A stretch of 64,000 nucleotides of DNA from Macrothele yani (Eukaryota > Arthropoda > Arachnida > Araneae > Macrothelidae): positions 46,218,469 to 46,282,468 of the forward strand of contig CM076996.1 in the NCBI GenBank assembly GCA_039090855.1. The letters are read 5' to 3'. This document shows, in pieces, positions 1-11,849 of the stretch (its first letter is position 1; every line of letters begins with the position of its first letter). The notes below the pieces were generated by a model. The model did no database searches. It was not told where the DNA came from and was given only the letters and a program-made list of their open reading frames with translations. Both the position numbers and the translations under genes were made by a program.

Positions 1-1174
1 TGTCCCGTCTGAGTGGTGCACCAGTAGTTTGTTTACCATGTGTATGGTAACATCACAGCTGAAAATGTTGGCAACTGAGCAATGTTCAAACATAGAATTT
101 TGTGTTTTGCTTCAAAAATCACCAACAGACATATTAGCCATGCTTCAGCAAGCATACAGTAAAATGGCAATGAAGAAATCATATGTTTGTGCTTGTCATA
201 GGCATTTCTGCAATGGTCCTGTGAGTACTGATGATGATCTGTGTAGTGGGTGCAGGTGTACTGCTTCAACTGCCAAAAAGATGAGTCATATGCAACACTG
301 TTCAACGCGACTTAAGAAAAACTGTAAAGAAATCGTGTAAGAGGTAGGAATCTCAGTTGGAAGTGTTCACAGCATTCTTCACAATGATTTGAATATGCTT
401 ATATTTGTCAACACTTGGTTCCAAAAATGCTGACTCCCGAATGACCCTTGCAGGAGACCTAATCACTATGGAAGATCAAGACGATAATTTTCGGAGCAAC
501 ATAATCACAGGAGATGAGATATGGTGCTTTTTGTACAATCCACAGATAAAAAGTCAATCCTTTGAAAGGAAATCAACATCATCTCCTTGAAAACAGAAAC
601 CCAATTCGGACAAGAATAAAGGAAAAGTAATCTGGATGTTTTCTTTGACTCTCATGGCCATGTCCACTATGAATTTATTCCAGAATGGAGAACTGCAAAT
701 AAAGAAATGTATGTTGATATTCTCCATCACACCAGAATGTAATCCAATGGAAATGTCCCAAAAAATGAAGAACGAATAGTTGGTCTCTTCTTCATGACAA
801 TGCACCTGCACATTGATCTGTAATGGTCAAACAGTACCTCGCAAAATACAATGTGGCATCACTGGAGGGGGTGGGGGGGTGGATCCTTCAAATTCTCCTG
901 ACTTGGCACCACCCAAGTTTTACTTGTTTCTATGGTTGAAGTGTGTCCTGAAAGTATGATTTATGAGTGCTAAGGACATCGAAAATGTGATAAAGGCGCT
1001 GAAAGAGATTTCAAACAATGGATTCCAGGAATGCTTCAAATAGCTTTATGGATGTTGGCAAAAGTGTGTAGCTGCACAAGGAAACTATTTCAAAAGAAAT
1101 ACAATGTAAATAACAGCTGTGTTATTGCTTTCTGCATAAAAGGGAATTTCCAGGAACTTTTTGAACCTACCTTG
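1..1174 (+). mobile_element. mariner element with decayed transposase, cut by window start
   Basis: This is a DD34D mariner relic. Translation in shifting frames shows the N-terminal helix-turn-helix region (residues like EQCSNIEFCVLLQKS, from about base 75), the first catalytic Asp in TGDEIW (about 513-515) and the second in LHDNAPAH (about 796-798). The third site reads APPKFYLF where the family has APSDY, so the last catalytic Asp appears replaced by Lys near 914-916. Several stops and frameshifts break the gene, so it should not make an active enzyme. The 3' end, about 1152-1174, has the mariner-type terminal sequence ending TACCTTG before a TA. The 5' inverted repeat lies outside the window. 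The next element begins 8 bp downstream. Confidence 0.85.
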
Positions 1175-1182
1175 TATATATA

Positions 1183-2495
1183 CAGTGTGTCCAAGAATTA
1201 TTGGACCCATTACAAAATTATGTAAAAAAAAAACCTATGAGCATTGTCTGTTTTTCTATGTCACGTATTACTAACACGGTTTCTATATTTTTGTTTTGCA
1301 GAATTGTTATTCCCAGAATCCAATGGATGGAGCTAGGTGTGGCCTGATGAGGAATGTATGAGAAATGCGCAATCAGTAGTCATGTCATCCATACAGCAGA
1401 AGGCGATGTGTGTGTTATGGCTTGCGGAATTAAAGTCTGTCATTAAATTTAAAAGATGGTACCGTTCAGAGTACGGTTGTAATCCTCCGTCAACGAATTC
1501 AATTAAGCGGTGGATGAAACAGTTTAAAGAAACTGGCAATGTGGAACATCGTGGAGGAGCTGGTAGGCCTAGCATCAGCGGTGAGACGGTTGACCAAGTT
1601 AATGAAAGTTTCTGACGAAGACCCAGGAAATCTGTTCGTAAGGCAAGCAGAGAACTGTGCATTCCGAAATCTACAGTTCACAATATCTTGCACAAGAAAT
1701 TAAAGTTTCATGCTTATAAAATTCAAATAGTGCAAAAGATGCATATAAATGATCACACTCTGCGATACGATTTTGCTGTGGATATGCTGAATCGAGTGGA
1801 AAACGACAAAAACTTTCTCAGTACTGTAATTTTTAGTGATGATCTACATTTCATGCATCAAGTATTGTGAATCGTCACAACTGCAGAATATGGGGCAGTG
1901 AAGCGCCTCATGCTGCTATTGAACTGGAATATGATTCTCCAAAAGGTAATGTGTGGCACGCTCTATCAAAAAGAGAAGTGATTGGCCCTTTCTTCTTCTG
2001 CGAAAAAAACCATAAATGGTGACATTTACATGGATATGCTAGAAAATTTCGCTATACCTCAAATCAAAAGATATGACAACATCGGTTTGGTCAATGTGTG
2101 TATGTAAGTGCCTAAATGAGCATTTCTCCAACAGATGGATTGAGCGTGGTGATCCCATTCAGTGGCCTGATCGCTCTCCAGATCTAACTCCATTGGATTA
2201 TTTCATGTGGGGTTATGTGAAGGATCGTGTCTATCAGACGCCTTGTACTGATTTGCAGGAACTGAAGCAGCGTATCACAGCTGCTATTAATTCCATAACT
2301 CCTCAGATGCTTGCCAATACATGGCATGAAATCGAGTATCGCTTGAACGTACTACGAGCAACCAAGGGATCACACATCGAAGTTTATTAACTTGTGTAGT
2401 TACATTGTAAGTTAGTACAGTCAGTTTCTTTCCATCTGTTTAATGTTTTGTTTTATATAATTTTGTAATGTGCCCAATAATTCTCGGACACCCTT
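1183..2495 (+). mobile_element. Tc1/mariner-superfamily element (Tc3-like, D-ending catalytic triad), degraded
   Basis: Imperfect inverted repeats bound it: GTGTCCAAGAATTATTGG near 1187 pairs with the complement of CCAATAATTCTCGGACAC near 2475-2492, and each end meets a TA. The transposase reads from about 1381 to 2390. It has an N-terminal DNA-binding region (PPSTNSIKRWMKQFKETG), a first catalytic Asp in IFSDDLHF (about 1830) and a C-terminal RSPDLTPLDYFMWGYVKDR block with the last Asp (about 2176-2223). The segment that should carry the second Asp (QQDGAPPH-type) is missing, so there is an internal deletion, and stops occur near 1614 and 1868. The terminal YRLNVLRATKGSHIE is typical of this family. 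It is inactive. Confidence 0.85.
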
Positions 2496-2516
2496 TATAT
2501 ATATATAAATCAATCA

Positions 2517-2594
2517 GTTTCATTACATTAGCTACATTTTGAATTACAGCTTACACCTCTGCCACTGAAGTTTCAGTTATGTTCCTCTCTCTCC
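2517..2594. repeat. Dispersed ~78-bp direct repeat, copy 1
   Basis: This segment recurs in the same orientation at 4240-4312 with scattered substitutions. The shared words include TAGCTACATTTT, AATTACAGC, GCCACTGAAGTTT and TTCCTCTCTCTCC. It begins just after the upstream Tc1/mariner-type element and ends 19 bp before the Tc1 element. I do not recognise the family. Confidence 0.7.
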
Positions 2595-2613
2595 ATATAT
2601 ATACACTATATTG

Positions 2614-3846
2614 ACAAAAGTCACCAGACACCCCTTCAAAAGCAAATGAACGGATCCACTGCGTTGCTAAGATGCGCGGTACAGCTGCAAACCGTATAAA
2701 AACAAGCCTGTAGCTGACCACGATCATATCACACTGTGAGGTTGAGTGAAAATGTTGCAGCAGCAGAGAACTGACTTTGAGAAAGGAAAGATTGTTGGGT
2801 GTTATATTAGTGGGTTGTCCATAAGAAAAACCAAGAGGCGTTTAAACATACCCAAGTCAACAGATTGGATGAACTGAATAAGTGAAAGACACGTGACGTG
2901 CCTGAAGCAGCAAAATGTACCGCCAGACCAAAGAAAATCTGTGATAGAGGACGTTGAAGCCTCAGAAGAGAGACATTACAGCTAATCAACGGAGTACTGC
3001 ACAACACCTCAGTGTACAGGTGAGTAAAAATGCAGGAACCTCGGTATGTATATGTACCATTCACAGGGAACTTCATTCCATGGGTTACTGTGGTTGTGCG
3101 GCTGCTTATAAGCCTTTCATCTCCACTCAGAATGCCACTTGTCATTCAGCATGGTGTAAAGAACATTTATCGTGGACCATAGATCAATGGAAACGGGTTC
3201 TATGGACTGATGAATCCATATACACGATCCATCAGTCTGATGGCGGTGTGGGAATATGGCGGCAGCCAGGGGAATGCTATTTACCACAATGTACTGTTCC
3301 TATGGTCAAGTTTGGAGCTGGCAGTGTACTCATGTGGGGGTGTTTTTCATGGTATGGTCCTGTCCATTGGTAATTGTGGACAAACCTGTCAACCAGCACG
3401 TCCACCTCGATATTCTAGACAATTATGCTCTACCAACTCTGTGGCAATACTATGGAACCGAGCCTTGTTGGTACCAGCAGAATAATGCACCCAGCCATAA
3501 AGCAAGGACTGTTACGGCGTGGTTTGATGATAATTCCATATTGTGTGAGGACTGGCCAGCACAGAGCCCTGATCTTAATCCCATAGAACACCTATGGGAT
3601 GAATTAGTGTGTCACATAAGAAGTTTGGAACCAAGGCCTACTACTAAGCAACAGTTAGCAGCAGCATTATGTACTGAATGGAAGCACATGCCTATCGCTG
3701 TGTTCTAAAACCTTGTGAAAAGCATGTCTCGAAGGGTCAGTGCATGCATTAAGGCCAATAGTGGACTGACACCGTACTAATGTACGTCAATAAATGCTAT
3801 GTAGTGTTTCTCTTCTAGGTGTCCAGTGACTTTGGTCAATATAATG
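2614..3846 (+). mobile_element. Tc1-like (DD34E) element, family I, copy A
   Basis: The terminal inverted repeats start CACTATATTGACAAAAGTCA and end with the imperfect complement, flanked by TA. Remains of a DD34E transposase run from about 2751 to 3770. There is a helix-turn-helix segment (DFEKGKIVGCYISGLSIR), the first catalytic Asp in LWTDESIY (about 3207) and NPIEHLWDE carrying the last Glu (about 3586). The second Asp site reads QQNNAPSH where the family has QQDN, so that Asp is probably lost. Stops and frameshifts occur in the N-terminal half, for example near 2955. Three other copies of this family are in the window (18500, 47233 and the split one at 48471/54914). Confidence 0.9.
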
Positions 3847-3848
3847 TA

Positions 3849-4239
3849 TATATATATATTATCTTCTTTTGTTTGAGCCACTGAAAAATTATTGATGTGA
3901 TAATATCAAATGTAAAAAAAGCCTACAAATGTGAACTTTGAATTGATTCATCTAAGTTATATTTTTGGTGTGCATGAAAGAAAACAATCAGCAAAAATAT
4001 CCATTCAATGAAATGATCCTACTTGCATGCTATATCCAAGACAATCTTCATGATAACTGTGTAAAATGCAGTATGTTATTCCTGATGCATTGACCAACCT
4101 TCATAATTATCAATCGCAGCCCTCGTTATTTCTATTTCAAGCTCCTCTTCCAAATTTTATTTGAAGAAATGGCTAATCTTCAAGCATATCTTCAGATTGC
4201 TATCTAATCACACTTTCAGTATTCTGTACATGTCTCCTG
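3849..4239. other. AT-rich gap, nothing recognised
   Basis: A short (TA)n run follows the Tc1 end, then unremarkable AT-rich sequence without a convincing reading frame. Confidence 0.6.
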
Positions 4240-4312
4240 GTTTCATTACTTTAGCTACATTTTAAATTACAGCATAGTGCTTTGCCACTGAAGTTTTGTG
4301 TTCCTCTCTCTC
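4240..4312. repeat. Dispersed ~78-bp direct repeat, copy 2
   Basis: This is the second copy of the segment at 2517-2594, in the same orientation. It runs directly into the 12-bp direct repeat that flanks the long hairpin. Confidence 0.7.
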
Positions 4313-4325
4313 CCATGTAAAAGAT

Positions 4326-5131
4326 GGTTTAAAACTCAGGTTTCACGCGACAATAACACATAAACATATAAAACGAGCGAAACGCACAGAATCATGTATG
4401 GTAAAAGGTTCGTTTAGCGGTAGCTTTTGGTCATCCTACGACGTTGATCACCCGCGATCGACTGGATGGGCTGGTTGGCAGAACTACAATTTGAAGTTGG
4501 GGTGTCAGAAATGTTGCCAGATTTTAGAAGAGAGATCCAAATAAATGGGATTTGGTGAGGGGTCTCTGAATTGAAGTTTTTGGTGAACAAAATTTCCATG
4601 CTCTCTTGGAAACACAGAGATGCCTTGTTGATGAATGGGGCAACTTTTTTGGTTTCTTTCCAAATGGGAACTGCAGAGGTGTCTACAAGGGTTGGTGCAG
4701 ATAAAGCTGTCTTTGGAAGACCATTGGAAACATCTTACAAAAAAGATGTTACAAAAAAGTAGTTTGCAATGGTCTTCCAAAGACAGCTTTATCTGCACCA
4801 ACCCTTGTAGACACCTCTGCAGTTCCCATTTGGAAAGAAACCAAAAAAGTTGCCCCATTCATCAACAAGGCATCTCTGCATTTCCAAGAGAGCATTGAAA
4901 TTTTGTTCACCACAAACTGCAATTCAGAGACCCCTCACGAAATCCCATTTATTTGGATCGCTCTTTTAAAATCTGGCAACATTTCCAACACCCCAACTTC
5001 AAATTGTAGTTCTGGCAACCAGCCAATCCAGTCGATCGCAGGTGATCAAGGTCATAGGATGACCTAAAAGCTACCGCTAAACGAACCGTTTATTGTACGT
5101 GACTGTGTGTTTCGCTCGTTTTATATGTTTA
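4326..5131. repeat. Long hairpin (fold-back) element with ~365-bp arms
   Basis: The left arm, about 4361-4727, is the reverse complement of the right arm, about 4767-5131, with only scattered mismatches and a ~40-bp loop. Matching landmarks include the CGTTTAGCGGTAGCTTTT segment near 4410 against its complement near 5070, and TGGAAGACCATTG against CAATGGTCTTCCA at the loop. The 12-bp word CATGTAAAAGAT occurs directly before the element (4314-4325) and directly after it (5132-5143), as expected of a target-site duplication. Open frames here are mirror images produced by the palindrome and show no known domain. It could be a fold-back DNA element or an inverted duplication. A transcript would be a natural long dsRNA. 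Confidence 0.8.
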
Positions 5132-5143
5132 CATGTAAAAGAT

Positions 5144-6922
5144 TTCACAAGAGCAACCTACACTAAAGATCAGACCTTCCTTGAAACAAGATATTATTTT
5201 TTCCATTACTTAAAGTTTGCTGAACTTTTATTTTACTGTTATTTAGGACTGGACCAGTCTTATTTTAAACCCATTAATTATTTTCTAGTGTTTATTTTTT
5301 TAATCATAACTATAGTACAAAATTCTAGTAATTTTTAAGATATCTACTTTATTTCTTTAAATGTTTTAGTAATCATTGGAGTGGATGGAGTTATTGTTTT
5401 CTACCAAAATTATTTACAATTGTATGGGATAATTTTAATTATTCTTCACGGCCAAATTTATTTTTCTAAAAACTGATGACACATATTTTATATTAGAATT
5501 GTGAAAAAGGTTGTAATTCAACATATTGCTGTGTTTGTGAGTCCTACACATTTGAGCTAAGAGTCTGTGCCCTCACATTTTGCAAGAAGCAAATCCAGGT
5601 AATTAAGCTATCTTCTTGCAGTAGTTTCAACATGAATTTTAAGGAATTATTCACATAGTTAAAAATATCAGTATTTTATCGATAGCCTTGCACCTTCACA
5701 ATTTATTGTTAAAATTGTATCACCAATATTTCTAAATACAGGTAAAAAAAACGAAGGTTTTCCGAAGATTCACAGGTATGGCATGTTTTAGAGAATTGAC
5801 AGCAGGAAAATCTTCATTTTAGAATATGAAAATTGGATTTTAGAGCAGCAAATGTAAAATTTTTAAGAACATCACATGTCAAATTTTTTTCATTTTAAAT
5901 GCTTTACAAACTGAACTATTTATATACTTACTTATAAAACTTATACGGCTAGTGTTCTAATTAATACAAACAAAGTAATTTAAAAACTAACTTTGATACA
6001 CATAAAATGAAAATTTTAACACAGCACAGATAATTGCTGAAGAAGAGGAAGCAAATATGCACCCACATTCTTATCGTAGAGCACAATTTTAAATTCCAGA
6101 AGACATAAGTTAAATACAACATGAAGATTATTGAGAAAAAAAAGAAATATAAAATAGCAGATAAAAGTTCACACTACACTCAGGCAGTAATACATTTATA
6201 TAGTCTAATGAAATGGATTTTTAGTTACTAAACATAATTAAATTTTGTACTTAGTGTATGAACATTCAATTTACAAACTGATTCATTATTCAGCGGATAA
6301 TCACTGCTTCTAGAATAAACATGTACAGATATATTATCTTTACAGATTACAAAATAGATATATCAGTGTTCTATTTACAAGGGACTTTGCTTTTTCAAAA
6401 TGCAAACTAGATCCACAAATACTAAAATTTATTAGAATAAAATAAAACTGAAAAATCAGTTGAAGCAAACCAAATTTTGTACAAGTATTTTTTTTTTATT
6501 TTTGAAGCTAAGTTTTGTTGTTCAGACATGTCAACTTCAGTATTGATGAAAATTAGAGCATTGTTGCTTTAGATTCATTTAAAAGAATCAGGCCACTTTG
6601 TATACTACAAAAGGTCTGTTTTCTTTATGCTCTAATTGATAATCTTTTCCACATTACTTAATATTCCCCTGAGCACCAGAGGCAGATTAAGTATCTGATC
6701 AGCTAATAATTTTTCCTCCACCCATGGCATCACTTCCTTAATTGGTTTGTCTGCTTTCTGGTGATTTAAGCAAAATGGCTAATTCCCATTGATGTTTTCA
6801 AATAATATCATAACCTGTCCAAGATTGAGATATTAATTCAAAAGATAAATGATCAAGCTCCTTTTTTTTTAATGTGTCAAAAACCTGCACATACTGTTAA
6901 ATCATGTTGCTTTATTTTAGAT
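5144..6922. other. AT-rich unassigned sequence
   Basis: No reading frame here resembles a known protein and no RNA gene is evident. An isolated piece near 6790-6830 (TTTTCAAATAATATCATAACC) resembles the degenerate repeat described at 7690-7990. Confidence 0.5.
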
Positions 6923-7407
6923 CAGGGGTGGCCAAACCGTGGCGCATTGGATGATTATAAGTGGTGCATTGCATCCTTGCGCCTACTTATTCTTTTGAAG
7001 TAGGCGCCATAACTGAATTTATCCATCTTCATATTTAACACCAACATTGAAAGACTAGTGAAATCCAAACACGCTCAAAAGTTTCATTAATGTTAAGTAA
7101 TGACAGCTGTAATAGATATTGTTTTACATACAATAATTAAATCATTTAAAAATGTCGATTATGTCTGTAAACAAAAGAGATCATTTCTGACTATTCTAGA
7201 TTGGTGCTCCCATAAACGTGTCATTTGAACTGGTGTAAATTAATTAATTAATTTAATTGCGTGATTGAGTTATTCCTTTTCCTCCCCTAAGCAAAAAATG
7301 TCCTACCCCTATCCCTATTTTTCAACCCCAAACTTGAGTTGTATGGCGCATCTGAACTTATACGCGAAAAAATTGGCGCATCATATGTAAAAGGTTGGCC
7401 ACCACTG
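6923..7407. mobile_element. hAT-type MITE with perfect 8-bp target duplication
   Basis: The inverted repeats are CAGGGGTGGCCAAACC at the left end and the complement of GGTTGGCCACCACTG at the right end. The octamer TTTTAGAT lies immediately on both sides (6915-6922 and 7408-7415), which is the target-site length of the hAT superfamily. At 485 bp with no transposase it is non-autonomous. GTGGCGCATTGGATG near the left end and TTGGCGCATCATATG near the right end are subterminal repeats. Confidence 0.9.
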
Positions 7408-7689
7408 TTTTAGATGGTCTGATTTCAACTGATGTATTCAAATAATGCTATGATCTTTCCACCACTTAAAATATTTTTGAAAGGCTACACCACTTAATAT
7501 AGTGGTGAAAGGCTACACCACTGGAAATATTTTTTTCGATGGATGTAATGCAGGGAAGGCACAGATTCCTCATACTCTCCCAGTAGTGTGAACGGCAAAG
7601 TACACCCGAAGTGAGGACATTTTTACATATACATAATCAAAGCATTGTAATGCTGTAGCCTTTTTTTCCCTAAGGAACTGCACATCTTT

Positions 7690-7990
7690 TATTTTAGATG
7701 CACTGATTCCATGTGAATATATTCAAACATTGCTGCAACTTTTTTGCAATGAGGAATCACAAATATTTTAGACATAACAACTTCATGAGAATCACATTCA
7801 AATAATGCCAATACCAGCTTGTAGCTCTAAATTGTAAATTCTTTCTCTTAGGTGTACAGATTCAAAGGAAATCACATTCAAATTATGTTTAATGTAACCC
7901 TCCTGCCACAGAAAATATTTTTTTTTAATTTATAGATTCCAAGAGTATCTCATTTAGAAGGTGTCATGACCTTTCCACCAGGAAATATCA
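7690..7990. repeat. Degenerate tandem repeat, period ~75-80 bp
   Basis: A block built around CACATTCAAATAATG recurs at about 7718, 7793, 7873 and 7949, with looser relatives near 7427 and 6795. Each block is followed by CTTTCCACCA- or CTGCCAC-like words and then a T-rich run. The units are too eroded for one clean consensus. No uninterrupted frame crosses them on either strand. Confidence 0.5.
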
Positions 7991-9195
7991 CTTTTCTGTC
8001 CAATTACCAAACAGTTAGCATGCAAATTACATGATTTTATTATCCATAAGCTTGAAACATATACTGAAAAACTACTTAATGAAAAATAAAAAACAAAAAC
8101 AAAAAATTAATTAGCATCTGTGTTCAAACATAAATTTTCCATGAAGCTGCAGAAAGAAATACAACACATGTCACCATGATACTTCAGTACAATGAATGAG
8201 ACAAACCACAACTTTGTGGTTCTTCAGAGATTAAGTCATTTTTCCAGATCCTGTGTATGGGCACACATGGCAACAGCATACAGCTGATGTCAGTGGCATT
8301 GCCCTCTTCACATCTTGACATATTTACCAGACAAACAGCAGAATTCACTATTACAGAGCAACAATTTTGGTGCACTTTCTTTGAGATGTTTATCTACAAA
8401 ATGCCAGGAGATCTTTGTGGGTGTCAGCACTATTTTTCTTTATTTTTCATTTAACTAAAAATTCAACTCCTTTTCTTAAAATTATTTCTCATTTCAAAAG
8501 TTTGAGGATTTCCCAAGTTTTCAATGGCTTTTTTATGAAAAATATGAAAATTCAAGCATGTTTTAGTCCTGAAAAAATTAAAGTAAAATTCTTGCACTTT
8601 TTCACAAGTCCAGGACCAGTTAAAACCCTCTGGAAAGCACCAATTTCAATCGAATTTTAAAGTATAAGTCTTGAAAGAAAGAAAAGGGGGCAAAGTCACA
8701 TTCTTAGCAGAGTGAAAGTCCGGTGTCAATTTGTGTGTAAGTACTTCCATTATTTTGTCCACTAACTGTGCATTTTATGTCAGAGAAAAAAAATACAGTA
8801 ACTAAACATCTGATCCATGTTATATGTACCAATTGAGCAAATATGAATCTCATAGCTCAGCCACACTGATAAAAATTTTAAGAAATGTTCATCACACAAT
8901 TTAATCCACTCATCTGCCATATCTTCAAATCAAGTACAAATTTCTTCTAAAGGATTTACACTTTTTTTAAAAGAAGATATGATGCTTGCAATTATACTTT
9001 ATGCTTTCGATCACTAGTGTTCTGCGAAAAGGTACCATTAAAAAGTTACTGCCAACTAAACAAAAAACAGTAACCTCCCTTACTTCAACTTCATTATTTT
9101 GCTAGATATACTGATAACAACAAACTACCCCTTTTTCCAATCTCTTACTTTTTAACAAGATGGGAACCAAAGGGAAAAACCTGGATGACCCAGTA
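7991..9195. other. AT-rich unassigned sequence
   Basis: The frames at 8257-8454 and 8415-8660 on the plus strand are short and low in complexity and match no family I know. Nothing else was found. Confidence 0.5.
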
Positions 9196-10375
9196 CAAAG
9201 GGTGTTCAAAAAGTCTGTCTAACCTACTTCTGGGGAATATGAATATGCAGTATTTTTTCTGCAGGTAGTACATATTCAATGTTATAGATCCATTCATTCC
9301 TTCTTTCTTTTTCTTTTTCTTTTTTTTTTTAATTTCAGGTGATTTTGTGAATTAAATTGTAAAGAGCTAGAGAAAAAAGAACTACAGGGAGGGATAAAAT
9401 ACCTGTCTTTGAGAGGCATATCCCTATAGGAGGTTCATCACGATATGGTGCAGACTCTAGAGGATAAGGCTCCTGCATATTCCACAGCTGTCAAATGACA
9501 CAGAAAATTTGTTGTGGTAGGAATCTTCGAATGATGAAAATCATTCTGGGCGACCCTCCACATAGACCTCTGGGGAAAACATCAACTGCATGCATGACCT
9601 TGAGATGTAAGACACACAAATGATCATCCAGTGCATAGCTTAGTCTGTAGGCACTTCCAACAGCAGAGTCAATTCAATCCTGATGAATTGTTTGAAGATG
9701 AAAAAGTTCATTGTGTGATGGATCCCACGAATGTTGACAGGTGAGCAAAAGGCATGTTGCAAACAAATAAGCCTCACCAACTCAAATTTATTGCTTCATG
9801 CAGATCCAATAAATTTATGGTCTCAGATTATTACAGTGGATGAAACCTTGGTTTGTCACTTTCACTCCGAAACTAAAAACATTCAGCCTAACGTGAAAAC
9901 ATGCTCCTTTCCCACCCCCAAGAAGTTCTGTGTTGCTCTGTCAGCAAACAATGTGATTGCATCAGGTTTGTTGGTGATGCAGAAGGCATCACCATGCTTG
10001 ACTACCTGGAAAAGGACACCACAGTCACTGGTATATATTATGCCAACTTCATGCAGTAATCAAGATAAAGTGACATGGAAAATGGCAAAGAGGTGTCTTC
10101 CATCTTCAAGACACCTCCCATACTGTGAAGACTGCCAGATTTTAGTTGCTTCAGCACCCACCATATTCTTCAGAACTTGACCCTAAATATTTATATTTGT
10201 TCTCTAAGCTTATGGATACCATCAATGGGAAGCAATATGCCTCTGACTCTGAGGTAGTCACAGATGGGGGTTTGTTGTTAGAAGATCAAGATTAAGATTT
10301 TTTTGATTTTTTTTTCAGAGGGATCAAGGCACTACAGCATTGCTAGGAGAAATGCATTAGTGGCCAGGGAATATT
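9196..10375 (+). mobile_element. mariner element with decayed transposase
   Basis: The left end CAAAGGGTGTTCAAAAAGT follows a TA and has the form of a mariner terminus. The DD34D transposase is readable in shifting frames from about 9340. It shows MLTGEQKACCKQIS (9731), a first-Asp region TVDETLVCHF (about 9838), PKKFCVALSANNVIASG, a second-Asp region LQDTSHT (about 10105) and a tail FRGIKALQHC..KCIS near 10315-10360. The last catalytic block reads SSELDPKYLYLF, so the third Asp is displaced or lost. One open stretch of 149 codons (9731-10180) survives. The right terminus was not found and the end is approximate. Confidence 0.8.
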
Positions 10376-10748
10376 AAAACAAAAACAATAAAAACAATCA
10401 CAATGGTACAATTTATACAAGCATTCTGAATGATACTCCTCTATTTGACATGGACTTCATAGAAGCTATAAAAAAATGGAAGGGATCAAAAATGCTTAAA
10501 TAAAAAGCAGATTTCATATATAAATAATTTAACACTTAGGTATACCTGGCATTATTTATACTTCTGTTGTACCTATGGCTCAAGCTTGAACAACTATTTG
10601 AATATTTACATGCCTACTTTTTCTTAAACTCCTTAACTTAAACTTTTAATTTTGAATTTCAATTCAGTAATAGCTTGCATTTCTGCTACAAAAAATCTCT
10701 AAGACAACTACAAAATTTACTGAGTTCACAATGGTGAGCAGAAAAGTA
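10376..10748. other. AT-rich gap, nothing recognised
   Basis: AT-rich sequence with A-runs. I see no coding or structural signal beyond a possible, unplaced right end of the upstream mariner. Confidence 0.5.
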
Positions 10749-11586
10749 CAGTGAAACCTCCGAATAACAGTTGCTGCTCAGACTGGAAAAAAGTGACCTT
10801 TGTTGGGAGGTGGCTGTTGTTTGGAAGTTAGGCACTGCTAGTTGGTTTCATTTGTAAAAAAGTAGAATAAGTGTATGAAGCTTATGCACAAGAAAATGGT
10901 TTTGCAGTCCTTTATTAAAAATGCCAAATAACACTCAATAAAACAATTAAATAAATCCCAATGTAGACAATTTTAGGAAAGAAGTGTCTGACCTCTGGTC
11001 TTAAACAGCCCTCAGGAATAACAAGCTAAGAGATTAGATTCAGGGCACAATATAGGAAAGGAAAAATAAAAACGTTAGTGAAGTGCAACTGCACAGTTAT
11101 AAAGCTATCTGTGTGCCTGCAAGCAGAAGAGAACCCACAGGAACCAAACGAAGAGATACCGCTACCAACGAGCAAAATTCCAGGCACCACCCCTTGGGGG
11201 ATGACTGAAACATACATGATAGCTGGATCTAGCCTCAGATAGAACTAAACTTGGAACTCCTTTCTTTTCACTTAAGCACACAATTTTACCCGCCATAATC
11301 CAACCCATTCTGCCCAAGGCACATTTCCTTTAGTAATATTCTTTATCTATATGTTATCCTTTTTGTCAAAGTACCAAAAGAACTACGTAAAATCTCGAAG
11401 GACAAGGTGTTCGTTAGAGACTTCACGACTACTGGGGTGTCTACTGACTGCTGTTAAGAGGTTGTTTTGTTGTTCAAAGGTTATCGTTAATGTTAATCCT
11501 ATGGCACTTGTTCTGTACCAACCAAAACTTGCCGTTGCTTGAAGGTTTTTAGTCATTCAAAGTGTCTGTTGATGGAGGTTTCACTG
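10749..11586. mobile_element. Non-autonomous DNA element with pogo-like ends
   Basis: The left end reads CAGTGAAACCTCC after a TA, and the right end reads GGAGGTTTCACTG, an exact 13-bp inverted pair. CAGTGAAACCTC-type ends are common in pogo/Tigger relatives. No transposase is present. The right flank reads CATA rather than a clean TA. The right part of the element, with its terminus, lies in the tandem duplication at 11415-11849. Confidence 0.65.
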
Positions 11587-11849
11587 CATAACAGTTTGGG
11601 GTTTGGAAATATTTCTCCACTTCCTGATAGGTAGAGACTTCAGGACTACTGGGGTGTCTACTGACTGCTGTTAAGAGGTTGTTTTGTTGTTCAAAGGTTA
11701 TTGTTAATGTTAATCCTATGGCAGTTGTTCTGTACCAACCAAAACTTGCCGTTCCTTGAAGGTTTTAAGTGATTCAGAGGTCTCTGTTGATGGAGGTTTC
11801 ATTGCATAACAATTTGGGGTTTGGAAATATTTCTCCACTTCCTGATAGG
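11415..11849. repeat. Tandem duplication, two 217-bp units
   Basis: Unit 1 starts at TAGAGACTTCACGACTACTG (11415) and unit 2 at TAGAGACTTCAGGACTACTG (11632). Both contain the transposon end GGAGGTTTCA(C/T)TG and the flank ending CTTCCTGATAGG. The duplication therefore copied the end of the pogo-like element together with its flank. Confidence 0.85.

Noticed and set aside
4296..4898. Open frames of 61-117 codons on both strands around the hairpin
   Set aside because: They are mirror translations of a palindrome and show no known domain.
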